Positions 8,087 through 17,026 of a DNA stretch of 64,000 nucleotides are shown here, in pieces. The number at the start of each line of letters is the position of its first letter. Within the stretch, counting starts at the first letter, position 1. Made by a program: the position numbers and the translations under genes. The notes beneath the pieces are model-generated. The model ran no database searches, was not told where the DNA came from, and saw only the letters and a list, made by a program, of their open reading frames with translations. Source of the DNA: an uncultured Acidobacteriaceae bacterium (GTDB lineage: Bacteria; Acidobacteriota; Terriglobia; Terriglobales; Acidobacteriaceae); assembly GCA_903904755.1 (NCBI GenBank), contig CAIVDV010000053.1, forward strand, positions 1 through 64,000, in the 5' to 3' direction.

Positions 8087-9364
8087 ATGGAAGCATCTGC
8101 GCCGTTCCCTTCCCGCGGCAGGTTTTTCAGGAGGCTCCAGCCTTTGGCATCCCCGTTCAAGCTCGCGCTGCTGCTCGGCCTCCCTGCCCTTTTTGCTGCC
8201 ATGGTCTTTGCCCGGCCGGCCCTGGCAGAGCCCCACACCAACCCCCTCAATCGCGACCCACTGGTCCGCGAAGCCTTCCAGCATTTCTACGTTCTTGACT
8301 ACCCTCCCTGCCTCGCATTGCTCGAAAAAGTCCACCAGGCCCACTGGCAGGATCCCGAAGCTGCCACCCTGCTGCTTGAAGCTGAAGTCTTTGCCGAGCT
8401 CTACCGCCAGGACCTGCTCGACACCACCTTCTACGCCAACGACGGCTTCCTCACCGGCCGCCATCCCACGCCGGAAGACCCCCAGAAGCGCGACCGCATC
8501 TTTGCCCTGGCGGACGAAGCCACGCGGCTCGCCGAAGCCCGGCTCGCCGCCAATCCCCGCGACGCCGACGCCCTCTACGCCCGCGGCTGGTCCCGCGCCC
8601 TGCGCGCCGCCTACATGGCGATGGTCGAGCGCAGCTTTGGCGCGGCCTTCCGTATCGCACTCTCTGCCCACAGTGATGAAGTTCGCGTCCTGCAACTCGA
8701 CCCCGACTACGTCGATGCCAAACTCGTCGTCGGCACCTACCAGTACGTCATCGGTGCCCTGCCCTTCGCCTTCAAATTCTTCTTCGGCTTTGCCGGCATC
8801 ACCGGCTCCAAAACCCGCGGGATGGAGATGCTGCAGGACGCCGCCAATCGCGGCCCCATGATCTCGGTCGAGGCCAGCACCGTCATCATGCTCTTCCTCC
8901 GCCGCGAGGCCAAGTACCAGCAGGCCATCGAAGTCGTCCGCAACATCGAGCAGAAATACCCCCGCGACTTCCTCTTCACCCTGGAAGAAGCCAACCTCCG
9001 CAAAGACGCCGGCGAGGGCATGGCCGCCGTTTACGCCTACCAGAAGCTTCTGTCGGAGGCATCCCGTTCAGGCTTCTTCTTCGATCCCCACATGCAGCTC
9101 GCCTACTTCGGCCTTGGTGAGGGACTCAAGGGCCAGCGCCACTACGCGGAAGCCGCCCAGGCCTATGAACAGGCCGCCTGGACCCCAAACGCCGGCGCCG
9201 AACTCAAGCGCCGCTCCCTGGTCGCCGCCGGCAAATGCCGCGACCTCAACAACGAGCGCCAGCTTGCCCTGCGCGACTACCAGGCCGCCATCGCCACCGG
9301 CTCTGATACCACCCAGGGCGACATCGCCCGGCGCTATCTCAACGAGCCCTACCGCGAACGCTGA
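8087..9364 (+). CDS. Secreted tetratricopeptide-repeat protein
   Basis: A 425-residue protein with an N-terminal basic stretch and a hydrophobic segment (ASPFKLALLLGLPALFAAMV) ending in ARPALA, a likely signal peptide or anchor at about residues 25-48. The rest is alpha-helical and TPR-like: paired helices around residues 60-110, 140-200 and 230-400, with NPRDADALYARGWSRALRAA and HYAEAAQAYEQAAWTPNAGA as the clearest units. No catalytic motif is visible, so a scaffold role in the periplasm is the best guess. The ATG at 8087 is the first that includes the signal segment; the ribosome binding site is weak. Confidence 0.75.
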   Translation: MEASAPFPSRGRFFRRLQPLASPFKLALLLGLPALFAAMVFARPALAEPHTNPLNRDPLVREAFQHFYVLDYPPCLALLEKVHQAHWQDPEAATLLLEAEVFAELYRQDLLDTTFYANDGFLTGRHPTPEDPQKRDRIFALADEATRLAEARLAANPRDADALYARGWSRALRAAYMAMVERSFGAAFRIALSAHSDEVRVLQLDPDYVDAKLVVGTYQYVIGALPFAFKFFFGFAGITGSKTRGMEMLQDAANRGPMISVEASTVIMLFLRREAKYQQAIEVVRNIEQKYPRDFLFTLEEANLRKDAGEGMAAVYAYQKLLSEASRSGFFFDPHMQLAYFGLGEGLKGQRHYAEAAQAYEQAAWTPNAGAELKRRSLVAAGKCRDLNNERQLALRDYQAAIATGSDTTQGDIARRYLNEPYRER

Positions 9365-9441
9365 TTGGGCGGATGGAACAAATCCCCCACCCCCAGCGTA
9401 TTTTCAATCGAAGGTTGCTTAGCCCTTCGGGAGAGATATCC

Positions 9442-9768
9442 ATGAACGCCTTTTGCAATAGCTGTGGCAGCCCCCTCGCCCCCGCGGCCCGTTTTTGCTC
9501 AGCCTGCGGCACGGTTGTGCCCATCGCCCCGCCGCCGGGGTCTGTGCCGTTTTACAATCCCCCGCCCCGCCTGATTCGCCCCATCGCGGGCCGTCAGTTT
9601 GCCGGCGTCTGCGCGGCGTTTGCCCGCTCCTACGGGTGGGATATCTCCCTGCTCCGCATCCTTGCCGTCGTGCTCGGCATCTTCGTCTTCCCCGTAGCAG
9701 AAATCGTCTACATCGCCGCCTGGATCGGCATCCCCGACGAAGCTCACCTTCCTCCGTCCGCAATCTGA
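9442..9768 (+). CDS. PspC-domain membrane protein with N-terminal zinc ribbon
   Basis: A 108-residue protein. Residues 1-25 contain a zinc ribbon (CNSCGSPLAPAARFCSACG, pattern CxxC-x12-CxxC). Residues about 45-100 form a PspC domain: RPIAGRQFAGVCAAFARSYG, then WDISLLRILAVVLGIF and a second hydrophobic stretch to WIGIP. PspC proteins are membrane proteins linked to the phage-shock envelope stress response. No pspA or pspF lies nearby. GGGAGAG precedes the ATG at 9442. Zinc-ribbon plus PspC is a familiar arrangement in Acidobacteriota, so this assignment is secure, but the specific role is not. Confidence 0.85.
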   Translation: MNAFCNSCGSPLAPAARFCSACGTVVPIAPPPGSVPFYNPPPRLIRPIAGRQFAGVCAAFARSYGWDISLLRILAVVLGIFVFPVAEIVYIAAWIGIPDEAHLPPSAI

Positions 9769-9896
9769 CCGGAGCGGGCCCACACCCGCTCCCTCACGCC
9801 TCCCGGCCTGACTCCTGTTCCCTGCCACTGCCCCCTCTCGTCCGCCTTTCTGCTACGCTCAACACAGCACATTTCAAAGGCAGACAGTACAGGACA

Positions 9897-11213
9897 TTGG
9901 CAAAATCCACTCGCACCGCCCGCAGCACCGCCTCAGCACCTCAGCTTCCCTCCCGCCCATTTGCCGCCGCCGGCCCTGCCGCGCCGCTCACCTGCGGGCA
10001 GGTTTCCCTGGATGGTCTCGCTGCCGACTTCGGCACACCTCTGTACGTCTACGACGCGGCACAAATCTCTGCCCGCCTCAGCCTCTTCCAGTTGGCTCTG
10101 GCGCATCGCCCTCATCTGGTCTGCTACGCCGTGAAGGCCAGTTCCACCCTTGGCATCCTCCGCCTGCTCGCCGCCCAGGGTGCGGGTTTTGACATCGTAT
10201 CGGGCGGAGAACTCGAGCGTGTCCTCGCCGCCGCCCCATCTGCTGCTGGCCGCGTCGTCTTTTCCGGCGCCGGCAAGTCCGTTCAGGAAATCGACCGCGC
10301 TCTGGAAGCCAACATCCTTGCCTTCAACGTCGAAAGCGAGGATGAGCTGGAACTGCTGGCCGCCCGCGCTGCCCGCCGTCGCCGCAAAGCTCGCTTCTCC
10401 CTCCGCGTCAATCCTGATGTTTTCGCGGAAACCCATCCCTACATCTCCACTGGCCTCCGCGAGCACAAATTCGGGATCGACATCCGCCAGGCCCGCCGCA
10501 TCTACAACCAGGCCGCTGCCAGCAAATGGCTCACTCCCCACGGCGTCAGCGTCCACATCGGCTCCCAGATCCGCACCGCCGAGCCATTTGGCGCGGCCGT
10601 TGCACGCGTTGCCCGCCTCGTCCGCGACCTCGCCAAAGATGGCATACCCCTCACCTCGGTCGACGCCGGCGGTGGACTCGGCATCGACTACCACGCTTCT
10701 CCCAGCTTCGATCCTGCCGCCAAAGTCGCCGAATACGCGGCTGCCGTGGAAGCAGCCCTCAAGGGCCTCGACGTTACGCTACTGCTCGAACCCGGCCGCT
10801 TCATCGTCGCCCAGGCCGGCGCACTGCTCACCCGCGTCCTCTACATCAAGCGCAACGGCAAAAAAACCTTCGTCGTCACCGACGCCGCCATGAACGACCT
10901 CATCCGCCCGGCTCTGTACCAGGCTTTCCACGAGATTGTCCCCGTCACCCCGCGGCCCGGCAAGCTCGCCCCCGTCGACATCGTCGGCCCGGTCTGCGAG
11001 TCCGGAGACTTTTTCGCCCGCGACCGCAAGATGCCGCCGCTGGAGCCAGGCGACCTGCTCGCGATTCTCGATGCGGGCGCTTATGGCATGGCACAGTCCT
11101 CCAACTACAACACGCGCCCGCGCCCGGCGGAAGTGCTTGTGGAAGGCGCCACTGCCCAGCTCATCCGCCGCCGCGAAACGATTGCCGATCTGCTCGCCCC
11201 GGAGCTCCTCTAA
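9897..11213 (+). CDS. lysA: Diaminopimelate decarboxylase
   Basis: PLP enzyme converting meso-diaminopimelate to lysine, the last step of the pathway. It has the alanine-racemase-like barrel with the PLP lysine in CYAVKASSTLGILRLL. Other motifs are GFDIVSGGELERVL, SVHIGSQIRTAEPF (His stacking on PLP), DAGGGLGIDY, EPGRFIVAQAG and the CESGDFFARDR segment with the essential Cys. No ATG or GTG fits the N-terminus, so TTG at 9897 is proposed, giving 438 residues with a Ser/Thr/Arg-rich leader of about 30 residues. The start is the weakest part of the call. The esterase gene follows after 82 bp. Confidence 0.92.
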   Translation: MAKSTRTARSTASAPQLPSRPFAAAGPAAPLTCGQVSLDGLAADFGTPLYVYDAAQISARLSLFQLALAHRPHLVCYAVKASSTLGILRLLAAQGAGFDIVSGGELERVLAAAPSAAGRVVFSGAGKSVQEIDRALEANILAFNVESEDELELLAARAARRRRKARFSLRVNPDVFAETHPYISTGLREHKFGIDIRQARRIYNQAAASKWLTPHGVSVHIGSQIRTAEPFGAAVARVARLVRDLAKDGIPLTSVDAGGGLGIDYHASPSFDPAAKVAEYAAAVEAALKGLDVTLLLEPGRFIVAQAGALLTRVLYIKRNGKKTFVVTDAAMNDLIRPALYQAFHEIVPVTPRPGKLAPVDIVGPVCESGDFFARDRKMPPLEPGDLLAILDAGAYGMAQSSNYNTRPRPAEVLVEGATAQLIRRRETIADLLAPELL

Positions 11214-11295
11214 CTCCCTCATCCGGCAGGCCGTTACAATTCATTACACCCCGGATAAATCCATTTGCTGTATTGTTTCTGCGGAGGATTTCCGC

Positions 11296-12846
11296 GTGAA
11301 ACCTAGTGCTCTGTTCATTCCCGTTGTCACCGCCGCCGTGCTCCTTGCCGGCTCGCTGGTGTCATCTGCTGACTCCCTTACCATTAAGACCGAGGACGGA
11401 AAAGTCCACGGCAAACTCATCAATAGCGGCGCAGTCCGCGCATTCCAGGGCCTGCCATACGCGGCCCCGCCCGTGGGCGACCTCCGCTGGAAGGCCCCGC
11501 AACCCGCCGCTGCATGGAAGGGCGAATTTGACGCCACCAAGTACGGCCACCACTGCGCTCAGGGCGCCGTCTTCGCCGACATGATCTTCCAGGATGGCGA
11601 AGGCAGCGAAGACTGCCTGAACCTGAACGTCTACACCCCGGCCAACGCCAGCCCCAAGTCGAAGCTGCCCGTCATGTTCTGGATTCACGGGGGCGGATAT
11701 GCCGGCGGCGGCAGCTCAGAACCCCGCCACAACGGCGACTTCCTGCCCACCAAGGGCGTTATCCTTGTCACCATCAACTACCGGCTCGGCGTCTTCGGCT
11801 TCCTGGCAACTCCCGAGTTGGCAGCGGAGCAGGGTGGAACGGCAGGCAATTACGGCCTGATGGATATGGTTGCCGCGCTCGAATGGGTCAAGAAGAACAT
11901 CGCCAGCTTTGGCGGTGACCCCGGCAACGTGACCATCTTCGGGGAGTCGGCCGGCAGCTTTGCCGTCTCTACGCTGATGGCGGCTCCCTCGGCTCGCGGC
12001 CTCTTCGCCAAGGCCATCGGCGAAAGCGGTGGCGCACTCAACCAGGGCACCATGGCTCTTGAGACGCTCGCCGCCCGCGGTCCCAAGGACGCGAAGCTCC
12101 TCGACGCACTCGAAGTGAAGACTCTCGCAGAACTCCGCGCGGTCCCAACTGCGAAGATTCTTGAGACAGTCGCCAAGCAGAAGGGGCTCAACTTCCCCCC
12201 CAACATCGATGGCAAGTTCCTCACGGAGTCGGTCCTGGACACCTACCTCGCTGGTCACCAGGCTCATGTGCCGCTCATCGCCGGGTTCAATCATGACGAA
12301 GGCAGCTGGATGGCAATGGGCATGGACGCGGCCAAGTGGGCCGAAGCCGCGAAAAAGCGCTACCCCGACAACACCGAAGAGTTCCTGAAGCTCTACCCGG
12401 GCTCAACCGATGCGGAAGCCAGGGCCTCGGCCACTGACTTCGGCGGCGACATGTTCATCGCTTTCGGCACCTGGAAGTGGATGGAGATTCACCGCAAGAC
12501 CGGCGAGTCGCCTGTTTACCGCTACAAGCTGGACCTGGCCTCACCGCCGAGCAAGTTCCATCCCGGCTCCTTCGCCTTCCACTCGGACGACATCGAGTAC
12601 ATCTTCGGGACCATCGATACGCGGCCCGGCGCCGTGTGGCGGGATGAGGACCGCAAGCTCAGCGACCAGATGATGAGCTACTGGACGAACTTTGCCAAGA
12701 CCGGCGACCCCAACGGCCCCGGCTTGCCCACCTGGCCCAAGTACGGCGAAGGCGACCCGGTCCTGCACCTCGACAACCCCATCACTTCTCGTCCGGACGA
12801 GAACCGCGCCCGCTATGACTTCTGGATGAAGCAGGAAGCCAAGTAG
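11296..12846 (+). CDS. Secreted type-B carboxylesterase (para-nitrobenzyl esterase family)
   Basis: A 516-residue alpha/beta-hydrolase that cleaves carboxylic esters. It starts at GTG 11296, with GGAGGA 7 bases upstream, followed by a signal peptide (IPVVTAAVLLAGSLVSSADS). Family signatures are the oxyanion segment WIHGGGYAGGG, the NYRLGVFGFL strand, NVTIFGESAGSFAVS with the catalytic Ser in GESAG, the acidic residue in FNHDEGSW, and the His in FAFHSDDIEYIF. The length is normal for the family. It is probably periplasmic. The real substrate cannot be read from sequence. Confidence 0.9.
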   Translation: MKPSALFIPVVTAAVLLAGSLVSSADSLTIKTEDGKVHGKLINSGAVRAFQGLPYAAPPVGDLRWKAPQPAAAWKGEFDATKYGHHCAQGAVFADMIFQDGEGSEDCLNLNVYTPANASPKSKLPVMFWIHGGGYAGGGSSEPRHNGDFLPTKGVILVTINYRLGVFGFLATPELAAEQGGTAGNYGLMDMVAALEWVKKNIASFGGDPGNVTIFGESAGSFAVSTLMAAPSARGLFAKAIGESGGALNQGTMALETLAARGPKDAKLLDALEVKTLAELRAVPTAKILETVAKQKGLNFPPNIDGKFLTESVLDTYLAGHQAHVPLIAGFNHDEGSWMAMGMDAAKWAEAAKKRYPDNTEEFLKLYPGSTDAEARASATDFGGDMFIAFGTWKWMEIHRKTGESPVYRYKLDLASPPSKFHPGSFAFHSDDIEYIFGTIDTRPGAVWRDEDRKLSDQMMSYWTNFAKTGDPNGPGLPTWPKYGEGDPVLHLDNPITSRPDENRARYDFWMKQEAK

Positions 12847-12864
12847 GCAAACATCCAAAACGAA

Positions 12865-12904
12865 AGCGGGGCAACTGGTTCATCCCAGTTGCCCCGCTCC
12901 TTTT
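12865..12904. terminator. Bidirectional Rho-independent terminator
   Basis: A perfect 14-bp stem, AGCGGGGCAACTGG (12865-12878) with CCAGTTGCCCCGCT (12885-12898), has a 6-base loop and is followed by CCTTTT. On the other strand the stem is followed by TTTCG. It separates the convergent esterase and peptidoglycan-binding genes and can serve both. Confidence 0.88.
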
Positions 12905-12941
12905 GCCCTTCGGCTGACCTACCGCCTTCAATGCTTCTGCC

Positions 12942-13400
12942 CTAGTGGCTAATCCCCGAGGCCGCCACCAGCCCCTGCGGCTGAGCATCTGGAGTTGCGG
13001 CCGGCGTCAGAGTGTTGAAGTGGCTCTCGCTCGCAGAATTGATCGCATTCGAGTGATCCGGTCCCAATCCCAGCTTGATGAGGGCACGGGAGTCTGGCGT
13101 AATCCTTGTCTGCCAGCCCTGGTCGGCCTGGAACTTGACCATCGCGGCCTGCGTCTCCGCATCCCATTTCCCGGTTGGCTCACCCGTCAGATAATGCTCA
13201 CGAATCAGCGCTTCCTGAATCGCAGTAGCGCGCTCAGGAGCAATCGTCTGCTGGCCGTGCAGCTTGGTCACCTTTGCTGCGGCAGTGTGCCTGGTGTGCT
13301 TGTGCCCGGTGCCGGCCTTTTTGGGAGCAGCAGCCTGCACAGGCACCACCGCCATTCCCGCAACCAGCACGATGCCGATGGTTCCCTTGAGAAAATTCAT
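12942..13400 (-). CDS. Secreted peptidoglycan-binding domain protein
   Basis: A 152-residue protein. Residues 1-24 form a signal peptide (MNFLKGTIGIVLVAGMAVVP, then VQAAA). A His/Lys-rich linker follows, and residues about 50-110 form a PG_binding_1 domain: RATAIQEALIREHYLTGEPT, then KWDAETQAAMVKFQADQGW and a final SRALIKLGLGP. This domain binds the cell-wall peptide or glycan. The 40-residue tail is low-complexity. GAGGT lies 8 bases before the ATG at 13400. No catalytic domain is attached, so it is probably an accessory wall-binding protein. Confidence 0.85.
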   Translation of the reverse strand: MNFLKGTIGIVLVAGMAVVPVQAAAPKKAGTGHKHTRHTAAAKVTKLHGQQTIAPERATAIQEALIREHYLTGEPTGKWDAETQAAMVKFQADQGWQTRITPDSRALIKLGLGPDHSNAINSASESHFNTLTPAATPDAQPQGLVAASGISH

Positions 13401-13566
13401 AGAAAATACCTCATGACAAAAACAGGGAAAGCAAACTCCCCGCCATTCTAGGCCTCTGCTGCTTTGCAAACAAGCGGGGCCTCTGCTTTTATCCGCGTCA
13501 GTTCCACGCCCATAGCCGGGGAAGGCAGTCTCCTGCCTTCCGCCGGCCGTAACGGTCGCTCGCAGC

Positions 13567-15215
13567 CTACGGCAGTGTTCCGCCCACAAAGTTGATGCCA
13601 TCGGTGGGCCGCTTCGGGTTGACCACCTCAAACACCACATCCTGCCCCGACTTCAACCCACCCACAACCTTGTCAAACTGCTCGCGGGTTGCCGTTGCCT
13701 GCCGATTGATGCGCGTAATTGCCAGCCCAGCCACCAGCCCCTGCTGGTCGGCAAAGCTGCCCGGCACCACGCTCTGGATTACCATCGCGCCCGTGCCCAG
13801 CTTTGTCGCGGCCGCCGGCGGCAACTCCTTCACCGTGATGCCCAGCTTGCTCTCGCCGCTGTCACCCTTGTCGGCAGGCGCATCTTCCACGTTTCCGGCA
13901 ATCTCGGCAAAGACCTTGTCGCGGTCGCCAATGGTCACCGTGGCTTCTTCCTGCTTGCCATCGCGAATGTAACCGATCTTTGCGGTTGTGCCCGGATGAC
14001 GGCTGGCAATCTCGGCCACCAGGTCGTTGCCGTCCTTGATGGAACGCCCGTCGATGGAGATGATGATGTCGCGAACCTTGATGCCGCCCTTGTCCGCCGG
14101 TCCGCCCGGCGTTACAGACTGCACCAGCACGCCTGCCTTGAAGCCGTACATGCGGCCCACGGCGCTGGACAAACCTTCCTTGAAGCTGATGCCGATTGAG
14201 CCGCGCGTCACCTTGTGGCTCGGCGAAATCAGGTCGTTGTACACTGCACCACCGTGTTTGACGGCATGGCAAACCCAATCCCCTGGTACCCGGAGGACTG
14301 CGTAAAGATTGCCGTGTTTACACCAATCACTTCCCCGTTCATATTCACGAGCGGTCCGCCCGAGTTGCCCGGATTGATTGCGGCGTCGGTCTGGATAAAG
14401 TGCTGGAACTGCCCGCTGGCACCGGGCTCAATGGTCCGGTTCTTCGCGGAGATGATGCCGGCCGTCACCGTCTGCGACAAGCTGAACGGGCTGCCGATTG
14501 CAATCGCCCAGTCGCCCACCGCCGTGTTGTCGCTGTTGCCCAGCTTTACGGTTGGCAGCGGCTTGTCGGTCTCAATCTTGATGACTGCCAGGTCAGTCGC
14601 CTTGTCCGTGCCGATAACCCGCGCCTTCCGGCCCAGGTCCGTCGTATCCGGGTCGCTCGACAGCTTGACATAAATCTCGTCGGCCTTCTCCACCACGTGG
14701 TTGTTCGTGATGATGTAGCCCTTGGCGTCCACGATGAAGCCCGATCCCAGCGAATCCCGCTCCTGGCCCTGGTCATCCTGCTCGCCGGGCTGCTGCCCGC
14801 CAAAGAAGCGGTTGAAGAAGTCCTGGAAGTTTCCCTGGCCCTGCCCTTGCCCCTGCTGGTCCTGGCCGTCGCCTTCATCTTCCCCGTCACCCGGCTGCTG
14901 CGGAGCCATCCGCGCATGGGGATTCGGGCGCTTCCCCTTGTTCGCGCTCTCCTTCGGCAGAGTCCGGGTATTGATGTTCACCACCGCCGGGCCCACTTCC
15001 CGGGCAATCTGCGCAAACGCATTCGGCGCTACCGTCGTCGTGGGAATCTTCAGCGGCGTCGCATCCGCGCTGCTGTTCTTGCTCTCCTGCCCATGCACTC
15101 CGTGGGCCGTGTAAGACCCCACCAGAATCGCGGCGGTCATTACCGCCAGCACGGCAAACGTGGAAACCAGCGGGCGCTTACGCAGCCGCGCAAAAAAGCT
15201 GTTCATCTGTGGCAT
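13567..15215 (-). pseudogene. HtrA/DegQ-type serine protease, frameshifted between protease and PDZ domains
   Basis: Two frames together make one Do-family periplasmic protease. The first (to 14229) has a membrane segment ([19 protein letters not shown]), a Gln/Gly/Asp-rich linker and the complete chymotrypsin-fold triad: His in [12 protein letters not shown], Asp in TDLAVIKIE, Ser in NPGNSGGPL. The second (13567-14244) begins [18 protein letters not shown] and holds two PDZ domains. Just after [12 protein letters not shown] the reading breaks: removal of one base (about 14240-14250) turns the expected VYNDL into an out-of-frame CTTT and stop. Either a real mutation leaving a PDZ-less protease or a sequence error. 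ATG at 15215 has AGGA upstream; GTG at 15284 is an alternative start. Confidence 0.85.
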
Positions 15216-15424
15216 ATTTCCTGCAACCTCGTCAGGGTGTTCGTCCCCGGTCTTTCCGGGGATGGGTGAAGATTCCTGTGGCACGCATCAACTCGCAGCA
15301 CCAACTCTTAGTATACCCAGACGCAATTCCTGGTACTTACCTTCTCTAGACGCACAGAACTCGCAACAGTTGCGCCGCAGCCGGAGTTTCGGGAAATCTC
15401 ATTTTCGTCGTGCTACCATCGGGC

Positions 15425-16936
15425 ATGTTTGCCGCTCGCAGCACGCGCACCCGCCTCCTTCGCATCCTCCCGCTGGCCCTTGGTTCCCTCGCCATCGCCG
15501 CCCTCGCTTCAGCCCAGGCCCCCGCGCCCGCCGGCTCCGGCTCCATACGCGACCGCATCATGGCCCGCATCCTCGGCTCCGGCCCCTCAGCCTGGACGCC
15601 CGACCAGCTCGCCACCATGGATCGCCTGCGCGATGCCGCCATCTCTGACCCCTACGCGCTCAATCAGCTCCATCACCTGACTGACAACATTGGCCCCCGC
15701 CTCAGCGGCAGCCCCCAGGCCCAGCAGGCCGTGGACTACGTCGCCCAGCAGATGCGCGACCTCGGCGCAGAAGTCACGCTGGAAAAAACATCGGTCCCGC
15801 ACTGGGTCCGCGGCCTGGAAACCGGCGAGTTGCTCACCTGGCCCGGGCAGGCCCCCGGCACCACGCAGAAAATCATCCTCACCACCCTCGGTAGCTCCGT
15901 CGCCACCCCGGCAGACGGCATCACTGCCCCCGTCATCGTGGTTGACAACTGGCAGCAGCTCCGCACACTTCCCCCTGACGCCGTCAAAGGCAAAATCCTC
16001 CTCTTCAACAAGAAGTTCGACAAGCAGCTCGCTGCCCAATCCGGCGGCATCTACTCCTACGGCGACGCCGTTGGTTACCGTGCTGCGGCCCCCATCGTCG
16101 GAGCCACCGTCGGCGCTGCCGCAGTCCTGGTCCGCTCAGTCGGAGGGGCCGAGTACCGCATCCCCCACACGGGCCAAACCCAGTACGCCCCCGGCATCGA
16201 AAAAATCCCCGCCGCCGCCGTCACCGCCGAGGACGCTGACCTGCTCGCCAACCTCGCCTCCCAGGGGCCCATCAGCCTCCACCTCACCCTGACCCCGCAA
16301 ACCCTGCCCGACGCGCCCAGCTACAACGTCATCGCCGACTGGAAAGGCACCGAGCATCCCGAACAGGTTGTCATCGTCTCTGGCCACCTCGACAGTTGGG
16401 ATCTCGGCACCGGCGCCATCGATGACGGGGCGGGAATCGTCGTCGCCATGCAGGCCATCCATCTCCTCCACCAGCTCGGCATCCGCCCCCGGCGCACCGT
16501 CCGCTTTGTCGCCTGGATGAGCGAGGAAGAAGGCTCCCAGGGCGCGGCCACCTACATGACCGAGTACGGCAAGGACGCCGCCAACCACATCGCCGCCATC
16601 GAGTCTGACCTCGGCGCAGGCCACCCGGACGGGGTTATGTGGGTCGGCAAACCGGCCCTCGAAGCCTGGCTACGCCCCATCGCGCAGGCGCTCGACCCCA
16701 TCGGCGCGCAAACCTTCCGCTCCTCGCCGGAAGCCGGAGAAGACATCGGCGGACTCACGGAAAAGGGTGTCCCCAGCTTTGCTCCCGCCCAGGATTCACG
16801 CTTCTACTTCAACTATCACCACACCCCGGCCGATACCTTCGACAAGGTCAACCCCCGCGAGCTCAGCGAAAACGCAGCAGTTATGACCGTCCTCGCGTAC
16901 GCCCTCGCCGACTCCGCAGAGCCCGCGCCGCGGTAA
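15425..16936 (+). CDS. Secreted M28-family zinc aminopeptidase
   Basis: A 503-residue protein with a signal peptide ending near LAIAALASAQA, a PA-type insert domain (about 110-290) and an M28 catalytic domain. Zinc ligands are visible in order: VSGHLDSWDLGTGAIDDGAG (His and Asp), MSEEEGSQGA (catalytic Glu-Glu), AIESDLGAG (Asp), and the final His in FNYHHTPADTFDKVN. It removes N-terminal residues from peptides in the periplasm or outside the cell, probably for nutrition. ATG at 15425 is chosen over a GTG five codons earlier. It is convergent with the lipoprotein gene across a long hairpin. Confidence 0.9.
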   Translation: MFAARSTRTRLLRILPLALGSLAIAALASAQAPAPAGSGSIRDRIMARILGSGPSAWTPDQLATMDRLRDAAISDPYALNQLHHLTDNIGPRLSGSPQAQQAVDYVAQQMRDLGAEVTLEKTSVPHWVRGLETGELLTWPGQAPGTTQKIILTTLGSSVATPADGITAPVIVVDNWQQLRTLPPDAVKGKILLFNKKFDKQLAAQSGGIYSYGDAVGYRAAAPIVGATVGAAAVLVRSVGGAEYRIPHTGQTQYAPGIEKIPAAAVTAEDADLLANLASQGPISLHLTLTPQTLPDAPSYNVIADWKGTEHPEQVVIVSGHLDSWDLGTGAIDDGAGIVVAMQAIHLLHQLGIRPRRTVRFVAWMSEEEGSQGAATYMTEYGKDAANHIAAIESDLGAGHPDGVMWVGKPALEAWLRPIAQALDPIGAQTFRSSPEAGEDIGGLTEKGVPSFAPAQDSRFYFNYHHTPADTFDKVNPRELSENAAVMTVLAYALADSAEPAPR

Positions 16937-16949
16937 ATCCCGTTCAACG

Positions 16950-17002
16950 CGGCAAGGCCAACCGTGCGCTCAGCACCAAAGAGCGCACGGTTGGCCTTGC
17001 CG
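16950..17002. repeat. 22-bp perfect inverted repeat between convergent genes
   Basis: The arm at 16950-16971 (it starts CGGCAAGGCCAACC) pairs perfectly with 16981-17002 around a 9-base loop. No T run follows on either strand, so it is not a textbook intrinsic terminator. Its position between converging M28 and lipoprotein genes fits termination or RNA 3'-end protection. Confidence 0.8.
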
Positions 17003-17026
17003 TCCCAGCCGGTCTGGAATACATCC

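Noticed and set aside
14229-14256. Programmed ribosomal frameshift in htrA
   Set aside because: No slippery heptamer, internal Shine-Dalgarno or downstream pseudoknot is evident; the protein family does not use frameshifting.
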